From NCBI RefSeq assembly GCF_050433225.1, contig NZ_JBNPXQ010000008.1, positions 124,001-188,000 of the forward strand: DNA of 64,000 nucleotides, in the 5' to 3' direction. Shown here one piece after another: positions 27,274 to 35,145 of the stretch. Source of the DNA: Sphingomonas_D zeicaulis (GTDB lineage: Bacteria; Pseudomonadota; Alphaproteobacteria; Sphingomonadales; Sphingomonadaceae). Below the pieces are notes generated by a model that ran no database searches, was not told the origin of the DNA, and saw only the letters and a program-made list of their open reading frames with translations. The position numbers and the translations under genes were made by a program. Every line of letters begins with the position of its first letter. Position 1 is the stretch's first letter.

Positions 27274-27471
27274 TTAATCGAGCTTGCCCAGGAGATCGAG
27301 CATCTCTTTCGGAATCGATTCGCCGAGCGCGCTATCATAGACGGTGCGCAGCGCGCGACCGACATCCTTGCCGTCACCCGTACTGCGCCTCGTGTCGGGC
27401 GCGGTCGAGCCCGCATCCGGGGCCGCGGCCGGCGTACCCCGTGATACCGTATTGTCCGTGCCCGATCCCAA
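27274..27471 (-). CDS. nepR: Anti-sigma factor NepR
   Basis: 65 residues with a disordered N-terminus and the conserved NepR C-terminal helices: VGRALRTVYDSALGESIPKEMLDLLGKLD. NepR holds EcfG inactive until phosphorylated PhyR binds NepR by mimicking a sigma factor. The only plausible start is TTG 27471, with GAAGGGGG 6 nt upstream; no in-frame ATG is available, so low initiation may be part of the control. It is divergent from phyR and followed by the phyP-like gene. An EcfG-type promoter lies at 27589-27614. Confidence 0.92.
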   Translation of the reverse strand: MGSGTDNTVSRGTPAAAPDAGSTAPDTRRSTGDGKDVGRALRTVYDSALGESIPKEMLDLLGKLD

Positions 27472-27588
27472 GCCGCGCCCCCTTCAACAACAATGCACGC
27501 CCGCTCGCGACTGCGGGACCAGTTGATCCGTAATCGCGCACGGCCCATCCGCGCTGCGACATGCGTATAAAGTCCGCATCGGTGTATG

Positions 27589-27614
27589 AAACAAAAAAGT
27601 CGTTCGTTGGTTCC
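27589..27614 (-). promoter_or_regulatory. EcfG-type promoter upstream of nepR
   Basis: Minus strand GGAAC (27614-27610), 16 nt, TGTT (27593-27590). It points at nepR, about 110 nt upstream of the TTG start, so EcfG would raise its own inhibitor (negative feedback). Confidence 0.65.
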
Positions 27615-27715
27615 CCGTACCGGTCGCTCTTTCTTGGCGGCTTGCGCGGGGGCGGGGTTGTCATGTGGCGTCCGGGCTCCCACACAGTTTTGGAACCGCA
27701 GGAGTTATCCATCCC

Positions 27716-28516
27716 ATGTCGCTCGGTCAGCAGTTGGTCCCACATCTTCCGTTCCTGCGCCGTTATGCGCGTGCGCTGACGGGCAGCCAGGGCCATGGTG
27801 ATGCCTATGTGCGTGCCACGCTGGAGGCAATCGTTCAGGCGCCCGATCAGTTCCCCCGCGATGTCGATCCGCGCATGGGGCTCTATCGCACCTTCCAGGC
27901 GATCTGGGCGTCGACCAATATCGACATCGATGGAGAGGTCGGCGGCGCGGCGCATGCGCCGGAGACGATCGCATCTGCTCGTCTTGCGCGTGTGACGCCG
28001 CTGTCGCGCCAGGCGCTGCTGCTGACCGCGATGGAAGGTTTCTCGCCCGAAGATGCCGGCTATCTGATCGACGCGTCGCCCGAAGATGTCGACTCGCTGG
28101 TGGCCGAGGCGCTTGCGGAAATCGAATCGCAGACGCGCGCCGACGTTCTGATCATCGAGGATGAACCGATCATCGCGATGGACCTCGAAACGATCGTGCG
28201 CGATCTGGGGCACGACGTCAGCGGCGTTGCCGTTACCCGCGAAGAGGCGGTGACGCAGGCGCTTGCCCAGCGCCCCGGCCTGGTGCTTGCGGATATCCAA
28301 CTCGCCGACGACAGTTCGGGCATCGACGCGGTGAAGGACATCCTGGCCGAATTCAACGTGCCGGTGATCTTCATCACCGCTTTCCCCGAACGCCTGCTGA
28401 CCGGCGAGCGGCCCGAGCCGACCTTCCTGATCACCAAGCCGTTCCAGCGTTCGACGGTGAAGGCGGCGATCGCACAGGCTTTGTTCTTCGATCAGGCGAC
28501 TGTTCCGGCAAACTGA
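27716..28516 (+). CDS. phyR: Response regulator PhyR (anti-anti-sigma factor)
   Basis: 266 residues. The N-terminal half is an ECF-sigma-like domain (HLPFLRRYARALTGSQGHGDAYVRATLEAI; PLSRQALLLTAMEGFSPEDAGYLIDASPEDVDSLV) without promoter-binding function; the C-terminal half is a receiver with the acidic pocket (IIEDE, 146-150), phospho-acceptor Asp193 (VLADIQL), FITAFPE and the KPF lysine. When phosphorylated it sequesters NepR. ATG 27716 (MSLGQQL) is used, with GGAG 11 nt upstream. Divergent from nepR; followed by an EcfG promoter. Confidence 0.95.
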   Translation: MSLGQQLVPHLPFLRRYARALTGSQGHGDAYVRATLEAIVQAPDQFPRDVDPRMGLYRTFQAIWASTNIDIDGEVGGAAHAPETIASARLARVTPLSRQALLLTAMEGFSPEDAGYLIDASPEDVDSLVAEALAEIESQTRADVLIIEDEPIIAMDLETIVRDLGHDVSGVAVTREEAVTQALAQRPGLVLADIQLADDSSGIDAVKDILAEFNVPVIFITAFPERLLTGERPEPTFLITKPFQRSTVKAAIAQALFFDQATVPAN

Positions 28517-28525
28517 CGTATGGGC

Positions 28526-28551
28526 GGAACCGACTTCGCGGCCATTGCGTT
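28526..28551 (+). promoter_or_regulatory. Consensus EcfG promoter upstream of the small membrane protein and ecfG
   Basis: GGAAC (28526-28530), 17 nt, CGTT (28548-28551): an exact match to the alphaproteobacterial general stress consensus. It lies 10 nt after the phyR stop and reads toward the small membrane protein gene and ecfG, giving positive autoregulation. Confidence 0.88.
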
Positions 28552-28579
28552 CTTGTAACGACAGATGGCCGGGAGGCGG

Positions 28580-28723
28580 ATGGTGGCGGACGAAGAAATT
28601 CATGTCGATAAGGAAGAAGCACGTGCCGGGTCGACCCCGCATGTCGTGCGCTACATCCTGATCATTTCGCTCACGCTCGTGATCCTGGCCTTCATTGGCA
28701 TCACAATGTGGGGCGGCAACTAA
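28580..28723 (+). CDS. Tiny single-helix membrane protein upstream of ecfG
   Basis: 47 residues. An acidic N-terminus (MVADEEIHVDKEEARAG) precedes one membrane helix (YILIISLTLVILAFIGITMW) and a short GGN end. GGAGG at 28572-28576 supports a start at ATG 28580 or GTG 28583; an upstream in-frame ATG (28565) precedes the ribosome binding site. The coding region lies between a consensus EcfG promoter and ecfG, and its stop is 2 nt before the ecfG ATG, so it is the first gene of a stress-induced operon. Function unknown. Confidence 0.75.
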   Translation: MVADEEIHVDKEEARAGSTPHVVRYILIISLTLVILAFIGITMWGGN

Positions 28724-28725
28724 AT

Positions 28726-29457
28726 ATGGCAACGGCGGCTTCGCTGGTCATCTCCGATGCGGCCGGCTATTGTGCCGAGCGCGCGAAACACCCCGGGGGA
28801 CGTACTGCTTTGAACCAATCGCGCGGACATGATGATGAGGACGGCCTGGACGAGGGCGTTGCGCCCGAGCCCGTTCCGCTGTCGGACGCCGAGTTCAAGG
28901 AAGAGCTTGCGCGGGTGATCCCGCACCTGCGCGCCTTCGGCCGTTCGGTCTCGGGCAGCCGCGACCTTGCCGACGACCTCGTCCAGGAAACGCTGATGAA
29001 GGCGTGGGCTGCGCGCCACCGCTTCCAGGCGGGCACGAACATGCGCGCCTGGACCTTCATCATTCTGCGCAACCTCTATCTTTCCCAGATGCGCCGCGCG
29101 CGCTTCAAGGGCGAGTGGGACGATCTGACGGCGGACCGGCTGTTGGCGGCGCCCGCGGGGCAGGACAAGCATGTCGAACTGGGCGACATCCAACGCGCGT
29201 TGATGCACCTGCCCGAAGCGCAGCGCGAGGCGTTGATTCTCGTTGGCGCCGGTGGCTTCGCCTATGAGGAAGCCGCAGAAATCTGCGGCGTCGCCGTCGG
29301 CACGATCAAGAGCCGTGTCGCCCGTGGCCGTGCCGCGCTGGAAGCGCTGATGACTGATGGCGCCTTGCCGTCTCGCCGCACGCACTCCAACGCCCCGGGC
29401 AAGACCGCGCTCGAGGCTATCATGGACGACGTCGACAATCTCAGCCGCGAGAATTGA
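28726..29457 (+). CDS. ecfG: General stress response ECF sigma factor EcfG
   Basis: About 243 residues. Sigma region 2 (LRAFGRSVSGSRDLADDLVQETLMKAWAARHRFQ with MRAWTFIILRNLYLSQMRRAR) and region 4 (LMHLPEAQREALILVGAGGFAYEEAAEICGVAVGTIKSRVARGRAALEAL) are clear. It directs transcription from GGAAC...CGTT promoters and is inhibited by NepR. The N-terminal 50 residues are variable; TTG 28810 is an alternative start. The gene sits directly behind the small membrane protein and is under an EcfG-type promoter. Confidence 0.94.
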   Translation: MATAASLVISDAAGYCAERAKHPGGRTALNQSRGHDDEDGLDEGVAPEPVPLSDAEFKEELARVIPHLRAFGRSVSGSRDLADDLVQETLMKAWAARHRFQAGTNMRAWTFIILRNLYLSQMRRARFKGEWDDLTADRLLAAPAGQDKHVELGDIQRALMHLPEAQREALILVGAGGFAYEEAAEICGVAVGTIKSRVARGRAALEALMTDGALPSRRTHSNAPGKTALEAIMDDVDNLSREN

Positions 29458-29498
29458 TCGTGATGCTCTCTCTCCACGCTGGGGAGAGGGCATCTCGA

Positions 29499-29973
29499 TC
29501 AGATGATGCTACCCTCATCCTTGCGTCGTTCAGCATCGCGCCATTCCCACCACGCCCAGCCGCGTCCGATCGCCAGCACCAGCCAGCCCCAGATGTGCAT
29601 CCAGAAGCACATCGAGGTTGTCGAGATTGAGCGGTGTGAAATCGATGCGGTTGTGGCCCCGCGAATAGAGCCCGGCGCCATATCCCTGTAGCCGACCGAG
29701 TATGCTTATCTCGCGACAGGAATAGCCGATCGAGGGAAGTGTCGGCTTCCCGCCCTTTCCCGAAACGGGATCGCCTGTTACCGGCATGATCACGCCGCCG
29801 CCATAGTCCATCACGAACTGCAGCCTGGCGAACTCGGTGCCCGGTTTCAGATCCTCGATATGATGCACAGCCGGCGCGTCGGTGCGCAGCAGCGGCAGCG
29901 GATGCAGCGCGAACGACAGGATGATGATGCCGAACAAAAGGGTCGCGAAACCCCAACGGATGATGTTGATCAT
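29499..29973 (-). pseudogene. Membrane protein gene with an apparent frameshift
   Basis: From ATG 29973 a frame encodes an N-terminal membrane helix (IIRWGFATLLFGIIILSFAL) and a soluble part (GTEFARLQFVMDYGGGVIMPVTGDP). Strong G/C bias at third codon positions stops near 29612 and moves into another frame, which encodes a Trp-rich helix (MHIWGWLVLAIGRGWAWWEW) and a natural-looking tail (RDAERRKDEGSII) ending at 29499. Read separately, the first frame ends at 29530 with poor codon use. A one-nucleotide shift (mutation or sequencing error), or two overlapping small genes, would explain this. Family not recognised. Confidence 0.5.
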
Positions 29974-30064
29974 GTTCTTCCCCCCGAGGAATGTCCGGGG
30001 GGAGCGCTAGCCGGTCGTGGCGTGGCGGGGGGCGGTCCAGCCCTTCCCGGCACTGTGGGCGGTT

Positions 30065-31057
30065 TTACGCCTTCAGTACGATCTTGCCGATATGGTCGCC
30101 CGCTTCCATGCGAGCATGCGCGGCGGCGGCCTCGGTCAGGGAGAAACTGCGGTCCATCACCGGGCGCAGGCGGCCTTCCGCGACCAGAGGCCACACGCGC
30201 TGCTTCAATTCCTCCGCCACCGCCGCCTTGAACGCCACCGGCCGCGCGCGCAGCGTCGATCCGGTCAGCACCAGCCGGCGCATCATCACTTCGGCGACGC
30301 TGATCTCCGCCTTCGCGCCGCGCTGCACCGCGATCGAGACGTGGCGGCCGTCATCGGCCATCGCCTTCATGTTGCGCGGCAGATAGTCACCGCCGACCAT
30401 GTCGAGCACCACCTGCACGCCGGTGCCGCCGGTGATGTCCTTCACCGCCGCGACGAAATCATCGGCCGAATAGTCGATCGCATGATCGGCGCCCAGCGCG
30501 CGCGCCGCATCGCATTTGGCGGCCGATCCGCAGGTGACGATCATCGTCAGCCCGAACAGCTTGCCGAGCGCGATCGCCATCGTGCCGATGCCGCTGGTGC
30601 CGCCATGGACGAGGACATGCTCGCCCGTCACCGCGCGGGCGCGCTGGAACAGGTTGCTCCACACCGTGAACAGGGTTTCGGGCAGCGCCGCCGCCTCGAC
30701 GATATCGAACCCGTCCGGCACCGGCAGGCACTGCGCCGCCGGCGCCACGCAAAATTCGGCATAGCCGCCGCCCGCGACAAGCGCGCAGACGCGCGTGCCG
30801 ACCAGCGCCGAATCGCCGCCGCCGCCGACCGCGACCACCTCGCCCGCGACCTCCAGGCCGAGAATCGAGGGCGCGCCCTTGGGCGGCGGATACATGCCGC
30901 GGCGCTGGAGCACGTCCGGACGGTTCACCCCCGCGGCGGCGACTCGGATCAGCACCTCGCCCGCGCCGGGCAGCGGCACCGGCCGCTCGACGGCCACGAG
31001 AACCTCGGGGCCGCCGGCCTCGGCGGGATCGATCGCCAGCATCGTCCGGGTCTGCAT
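30065..31057 (-). CDS. NAD(P)H-quinone oxidoreductase (zinc-free MDR, PIG3-like)
   Basis: 330 residues of the medium-chain dehydrogenase/reductase superfamily. N-terminal GroES-like fold (VNRPDVLQRRGMYPPPKGAPSILGLEVAGEVVAVG) and a nucleotide-binding fold with VLVHGGTSGIGTMAIALGKLFG. Zinc ligands of alcohol dehydrogenases are absent, as in quinone reductases. ATG 31057 with CAGGAG 5 nt upstream is chosen; the open frame beyond is not supported. Divergent from the DUF1192 gene. Confidence 0.92.
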   Translation of the reverse strand: MQTRTMLAIDPAEAGGPEVLVAVERPVPLPGAGEVLIRVAAAGVNRPDVLQRRGMYPPPKGAPSILGLEVAGEVVAVGGGGDSALVGTRVCALVAGGGYAEFCVAPAAQCLPVPDGFDIVEAAALPETLFTVWSNLFQRARAVTGEHVLVHGGTSGIGTMAIALGKLFGLTMIVTCGSAAKCDAARALGADHAIDYSADDFVAAVKDITGGTGVQVVLDMVGGDYLPRNMKAMADDGRHVSIAVQRGAKAEISVAEVMMRRLVLTGSTLRARPVAFKAAVAEELKQRVWPLVAEGRLRPVMDRSFSLTEAAAAHARMEAGDHIGKIVLKA

Positions 31058-31123
31058 CACTGCTCCTGTTTTTGCACGCAGGGGCTTATTGACAGGACGG
31101 GCGGCACGATCAAGGTTGTGGGC

Positions 31124-31321
31124 ATGGATCTGGACGATCTCGCCGCGCGGCGGCCCGACGACCCTCTGGTCGCTCTGGTACGCCAGGATCTCGACCCGCT
31201 GTCGGTCGACGAACTGCAGTTGCGGGTGGCCGCGCTGGAAGCGGAAATCGCCCGCACGAAGCGCAAGATCGAAGGCGCGATCAGCCATCGCTCCAGCGCC
31301 GAGGCGCTGTTCAGGCGATGA
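31124..31321 (+). CDS. DUF1192 family small protein
   Basis: 65 residues. MDLDDLAARRPDDPLVALVRQDLDPLSVDELQLRVAALEAEIARTKRKIE matches the small alphaproteobacterial DUF1192 proteins: an acidic N-terminus and a short amphipathic helix or coiled coil (ELQLRVAALEAEIARTKRKI). Function unknown. Divergent from the quinone oxidoreductase across 66 nt, and upstream of clpA by about 145 nt that contain partial GGATCC-centred palindromes but no gene. Confidence 0.85.
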   Translation: MDLDDLAARRPDDPLVALVRQDLDPLSVDELQLRVAALEAEIARTKRKIEGAISHRSSAEALFRR

Positions 31322-31466
31322 GCGTCGCCGGATCCGGATGCGCCGCGTGCGCTTCGAACGGATCCGGTTCGGCTGCGATCGAACCGGCTGCGCTTGATGT
31401 CGCGGCACCGGCACACGACATAGATGCTACGGGCCGCCCCTATCCCGGCCCGCTTGGAGTGATTTG

Positions 31467-33788
31467 ATGCCTTCATTCGCCACTGAGCTCGAAACCACTT
31501 TGCACAATGCGCTGCGCCATGCCTCCGATCGTCGCCACGAATATGCGACGCTCGAGCATCTGCTGCTCGCGCTGATCGGTGACGAGCATGCCTCCAAGGT
31601 GATGGGCGCGTGCGGCGTGAACATGGGCGAGCTCAAGGATGCGGTGACGCTCTACCTCGATACCGAGCTCGATTCGCTCAAGGTCGAAGGGCAGACCGAT
31701 CCGTCGCCCACCGCCGGTTTCCAGCGCGTTGTCCAGCGCGCCATCCTTCACGTCCAGTCCTCGGGCCGCGACGAGGTGACCGGCGCAAACGTGCTCGTCG
31801 CCCTGTTCAGCGAGCGTGAGAGCTATGCCGTCTATTTCCTGCAGCAGCAGGATATGAGCCGCCTCGATGCGGTGAGCTTCATCAGCCATGGCGTTGGCAA
31901 GGGCGGCACCGCCCCCGAGCCGCGCGAGGTCAAGGGCGCCGAGGAGGAGAAGACGCAGAAGTCCGAGGCCAAGGGCGGCAAGGCCGAAAGCGCGCTCAAG
32001 CAATTCACCGTCGATCTCAACGAGAAGGCGAAGAAGGGCAAGGTCGATCCGCTGATCGGCCGCGGGCCGGAGGTGGACCGCACCGTCCAGATCCTGTGCC
32101 GCCGCTCGAAGAACAACCCGCTCTATGTCGGCGATCCCGGCGTCGGCAAGACCGCGATCGCGGAAGGCCTGGCCCGCAAGATCGTCGAGGGCGACGTGCC
32201 CGAGGTGCTGCAGCAGGCGGTGATCTACTCGCTCGACATGGGTGCGCTGCTCGCGGGCACCCGCTATCGCGGTGACTTCGAGGAACGGCTGAAGGCGGTC
32301 GTCTCTGAACTTGAGAAGCTGCCGCACGCGGTGCTCTTCATCGATGAGATCCACACGGTGATCGGTGCCGGCGCCACGTCCGGCGGTGCGATGGACGCGT
32401 CCAACCTGCTGAAGCCCGCGCTGTCGGGCGGCACGATCCGCTGCATCGGATCGACCACCTACAAGGAGTTCCGCAACCACTTCGAGAAGGACCGCGCGCT
32501 GCTGCGGCGCTTCCAGAAGATCGACGTCAACGAGCCCAGCATCGAGGATACGATCAAGATTCTCGCCGGCCTGCGCTCGGCGTTCGAGGGGCACCACAAC
32601 GTCAAATACACCCCCGATGCGATCAAGTCGGCGGTGGAGCTGTCGGCCCGCTACATCAACGACCGCAAGCTGCCGGACAAGGCGATCGACGTGATCGACG
32701 AAGTCGGCGCGATGCAGATGCTGGTGGCGCCCAGCAAGCGCAAGAAGACGATCACCTCCAAGGAGATCGAGGCGGTGATCGCGACGATGGCGCGCATACC
32801 GCCGAAGTCCGTATCCACCGACGACAAGAAGACGCTGGAGACGTTGGACGCCGATCTGAAGCGTGTCGTGTTCGGCCAGAATCTCGCGATCGAGAAGCTG
32901 TCGAGCGCGATCAAGCTCAGCCGCGCGGGGCTGCGCGACCCGGACAAGCCGATCGGCAACTACCTGTTCACCGGCCCCACCGGCGTCGGCAAGACCGAGG
33001 TTGCCCGCCAGCTCGCCACGATCCTGGGCATTCCGCTGCAGCGCTTCGACATGTCCGAATATATGGAGCGCCATTCGGTCAGCCGGCTGATCGGCGCGCC
33101 TCCGGGCTATGTCGGCTATGATCAGGGTGGCCTGCTGACCGACGCCGTCGACCAGCAGCCACATTCGGTGCTGCTGCTCGACGAGATCGAGAAGGCGCAT
33201 CCGGACCTGTTCAACATCCTGCTGCAGGTGATGGACAACGGCAAGCTGACCGACCACCACGGCAAGACCGTCGACTTCCGCAACGTGATCCTCATCATGA
33301 CGACCAATGCCGGTGCTGCCGAAATGGCCAGCGAAGGCATCGGCTTCGGCGCGATGAGCCGCGAGGATGCGGGTGACGAGGCGATCAAGCGGATGTTCAC
33401 GCCGGAATTCCGCAACCGTCTCGATGCGGTCGTGCCGTTCGGCTATCTGCCGCCCGAGGTGGTCGCCCGCGTGGTGGACAAGTTCATCCTCCAGCTCGAA
33501 CTGCAGCTGGCGGACCGCAACGTCCACATCAACCTCGACGACGACGCCAAGGCGTGGCTCACCGCCCGGGGCTATGACAAGCTCTATGGCGCTCGCCCGA
33601 TGGGCCGCCTGATCCAGGAGAAGATCAAGCAGCCGCTGGCGGAGGAACTGCTGTTCGGCAAGCTCGTCCATGGCGGCGAGGTGAAGGTCCACCTGAAGGA
33701 CGATGCGCTGGCATTCGAAATCGTGTCGGCCGCCCCCAAGATGCCCAAGAAGGGCGGGGGCAAGAAGGTGGAGACGTCGAAGGCGTGA
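31467..33788 (+). CDS. clpA: ATP-dependent Clp protease ATP-binding subunit ClpA
   Basis: 773-residue AAA+ unfoldase delivering substrates to ClpP. N-terminal repeat domain (LEHLLLALIGDEHASKVMGACG), first AAA+ module with Walker A GDPGVGKTAIAEGLA and Walker B VLFIDEIH, second with GPTGVGKTEVARQLA and LLLDEIEKAHPDLFNILLQVMD. It lacks the long middle coiled coil of ClpB. ATG 31467 has GGAG 7 nt upstream. No clpS is adjacent. Confidence 0.96.
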   Translation: MPSFATELETTLHNALRHASDRRHEYATLEHLLLALIGDEHASKVMGACGVNMGELKDAVTLYLDTELDSLKVEGQTDPSPTAGFQRVVQRAILHVQSSGRDEVTGANVLVALFSERESYAVYFLQQQDMSRLDAVSFISHGVGKGGTAPEPREVKGAEEEKTQKSEAKGGKAESALKQFTVDLNEKAKKGKVDPLIGRGPEVDRTVQILCRRSKNNPLYVGDPGVGKTAIAEGLARKIVEGDVPEVLQQAVIYSLDMGALLAGTRYRGDFEERLKAVVSELEKLPHAVLFIDEIHTVIGAGATSGGAMDASNLLKPALSGGTIRCIGSTTYKEFRNHFEKDRALLRRFQKIDVNEPSIEDTIKILAGLRSAFEGHHNVKYTPDAIKSAVELSARYINDRKLPDKAIDVIDEVGAMQMLVAPSKRKKTITSKEIEAVIATMARIPPKSVSTDDKKTLETLDADLKRVVFGQNLAIEKLSSAIKLSRAGLRDPDKPIGNYLFTGPTGVGKTEVARQLATILGIPLQRFDMSEYMERHSVSRLIGAPPGYVGYDQGGLLTDAVDQQPHSVLLLDEIEKAHPDLFNILLQVMDNGKLTDHHGKTVDFRNVILIMTTNAGAAEMASEGIGFGAMSREDAGDEAIKRMFTPEFRNRLDAVVPFGYLPPEVVARVVDKFILQLELQLADRNVHINLDDDAKAWLTARGYDKLYGARPMGRLIQEKIKQPLAEELLFGKLVHGGEVKVHLKDDALAFEIVSAAPKMPKKGGGKKVETSKA

Positions 33789-33792
33789 CGAC

Positions 33793-33835
33793 GACCCGCA
33801 GTGCAGTTGCGCGAAGCGCCGCTGCATTGCGGGTC
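33793..33835. terminator. Long hairpin between convergent clpA and the TPR-like gene
   Basis: GACCCGCAGTGCAG pairs with CTGCATTGCGGGTC (one G-T pair) around an inner GCGC-GAA-GCGC stem. It starts just after the clpA stop and overlaps the last bases of the leftward gene; a T run follows 5 nt later on the plus strand. It probably stops transcription from one or both sides. Confidence 0.55.
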
Positions 33836-35123
33836 ATATGTTTTTGGCACCGTCCTTCACGGAGTCCTGAAGGCTCCGCAGAACGCTTCGATGTCCGAAA
33901 CCGCGGTTGATCGCTAAGTGATCATGTAAGCCCGTAAGGACAGCCTGCCGCCGAGCATTGATCACTTCGTTTCTGGGCGCCAATTTCAACGCGGATCGAT
34001 AGGCAAGTTCCGCGGAATCCGGCTGGCCGGCGTTGATGTGGATATCGCCGAGGATCATCCAGTCCAATGGATCGAACAGGTTCTTCGACACTGCCATGCG
34101 CTGAGCATCGGTTGCGAGATTGAGGTCACGAAGATCGAGTGCCGCGTCGCGGATGACGAGTGCCACCCCGCGCGCGCATTCCAGTTCCCGCGATTTGATC
34201 GTCCAGATCGACTGAATGGCCGGCAACCGATGAAGATCCGCGAGTTCGTCGACCAGATCGATCAACAGGTCGTCAGGAAGGCGCGTGCCGATCAGGGCCG
34301 CCCAGTCGTCGAAGCGCGCACCGAAATCGTCGCCCATGGCGGCGCTGATCAACCAGAATATGTCCCTCCCATGTCTAATGATGTTTGCGACATTGCCGAA
34401 ATACGCGCCCAAGCCATGACGCTCAGCGCGCGCGAGGCGATGGAACATGCTTAGCGAGCCGGCAGGTCCGAACCGTGCGGACGCGACGATCTCGATAAAC
34501 CTGACCAGCGAGACTCCGGCCAGCCCCAGCGCGAGCGTCTGTGCATCCTCGGCATTAGCGCGGGCATCGATCGCGCCAAGCTTTTGCCCGGCGGCTTCGA
34601 CGTCATGCAGTGCGGATCTCAGGCGGTTGGCGTCGAAAGGCTGCAGCAGCGCATTGATCAGATCTTTACACGCAGTTCGTGCTTCGTCACGCGCCACGAG
34701 GGGGTCGGTGGCAGATAATGGCGCCACCTCCATCACCCGTTCCGACTCCGGGTCATGCGCTGCGATGCTGGCCAGATCGGTCAATTCATAGACCGCGGCC
34801 TCAATCGCGGACGATGGCACGGAGATCACGGCTGGAACCGGATCGAATCCCGGAACACCGTACGCCAATGCTGTAGCGGATTGCCAGCGGCGATCCTCCT
34901 GCCCGAAGCCGCGATGAATGAAAGCGATATGAAGCAGCAGGTCCGCTTCGGCGTCCATGCCACGTTGTTCCGCCACTGCCGCACAATCGAGCAGTGTCTG
35001 GACGTCACGTGGGCGATCGAGCGCGGCCAAAAGTTGAGGGAGCGCGCCGATCGCTTCCACAGCGTGTCTCGCCGGTAGAGTTGCCGACATATCGGTACGC
35101 GTCGCCAAGGGAAGGGAGGGCAT
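33834..35123 (-). CDS. Helical protein of unknown function in the heptose cluster
   Basis: About 429 residues, helical and alanine/leucine-rich, no signal peptide. The C-terminal part (DWMILGDIHINAGQPDSAELAYRSALKLAPRNEVINARRQAVLTGLHDHL) looks like TPR units; the middle has no recognisable domain. ATG 35123 is chosen over TTG 35135. It is the last gene of the leftward operon, 22 nt after the second TPR-GT9 gene, so it probably acts with those glycosyltransferases, perhaps on acceptor presentation, but this is inference. Confidence 0.7.
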   Translation of the reverse strand: MPSLPLATRTDMSATLPARHAVEAIGALPQLLAALDRPRDVQTLLDCAAVAEQRGMDAEADLLLHIAFIHRGFGQEDRRWQSATALAYGVPGFDPVPAVISVPSSAIEAAVYELTDLASIAAHDPESERVMEVAPLSATDPLVARDEARTACKDLINALLQPFDANRLRSALHDVEAAGQKLGAIDARANAEDAQTLALGLAGVSLVRFIEIVASARFGPAGSLSMFHRLARAERHGLGAYFGNVANIIRHGRDIFWLISAAMGDDFGARFDDWAALIGTRLPDDLLIDLVDELADLHRLPAIQSIWTIKSRELECARGVALVIRDAALDLRDLNLATDAQRMAVSKNLFDPLDWMILGDIHINAGQPDSAELAYRSALKLAPRNEVINARRQAVLTGLHDHLAINRGFGHRSVLRSLQDSVKDGAKNI

Positions 35124-35145
35124 CACGCCGGCCAAACCGGTAGAA

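Noticed and set aside
27692..27715. EcfG promoter directly upstream of phyR
   Set aside because: GGAAC is present at 27692, but no GTT occurs 17-18 nt downstream, and the site lies too close to the phyR start.
27374..28732. A 452-codon leftward open frame across phyR and nepR
   Set aside because: Antisense to phyR, which has complete sigma-like and receiver domains; part of it overlaps nepR in another frame.
31473..33827. A 784-codon leftward open frame opposite clpA
   Set aside because: Shadow of clpA; no recognisable protein features.
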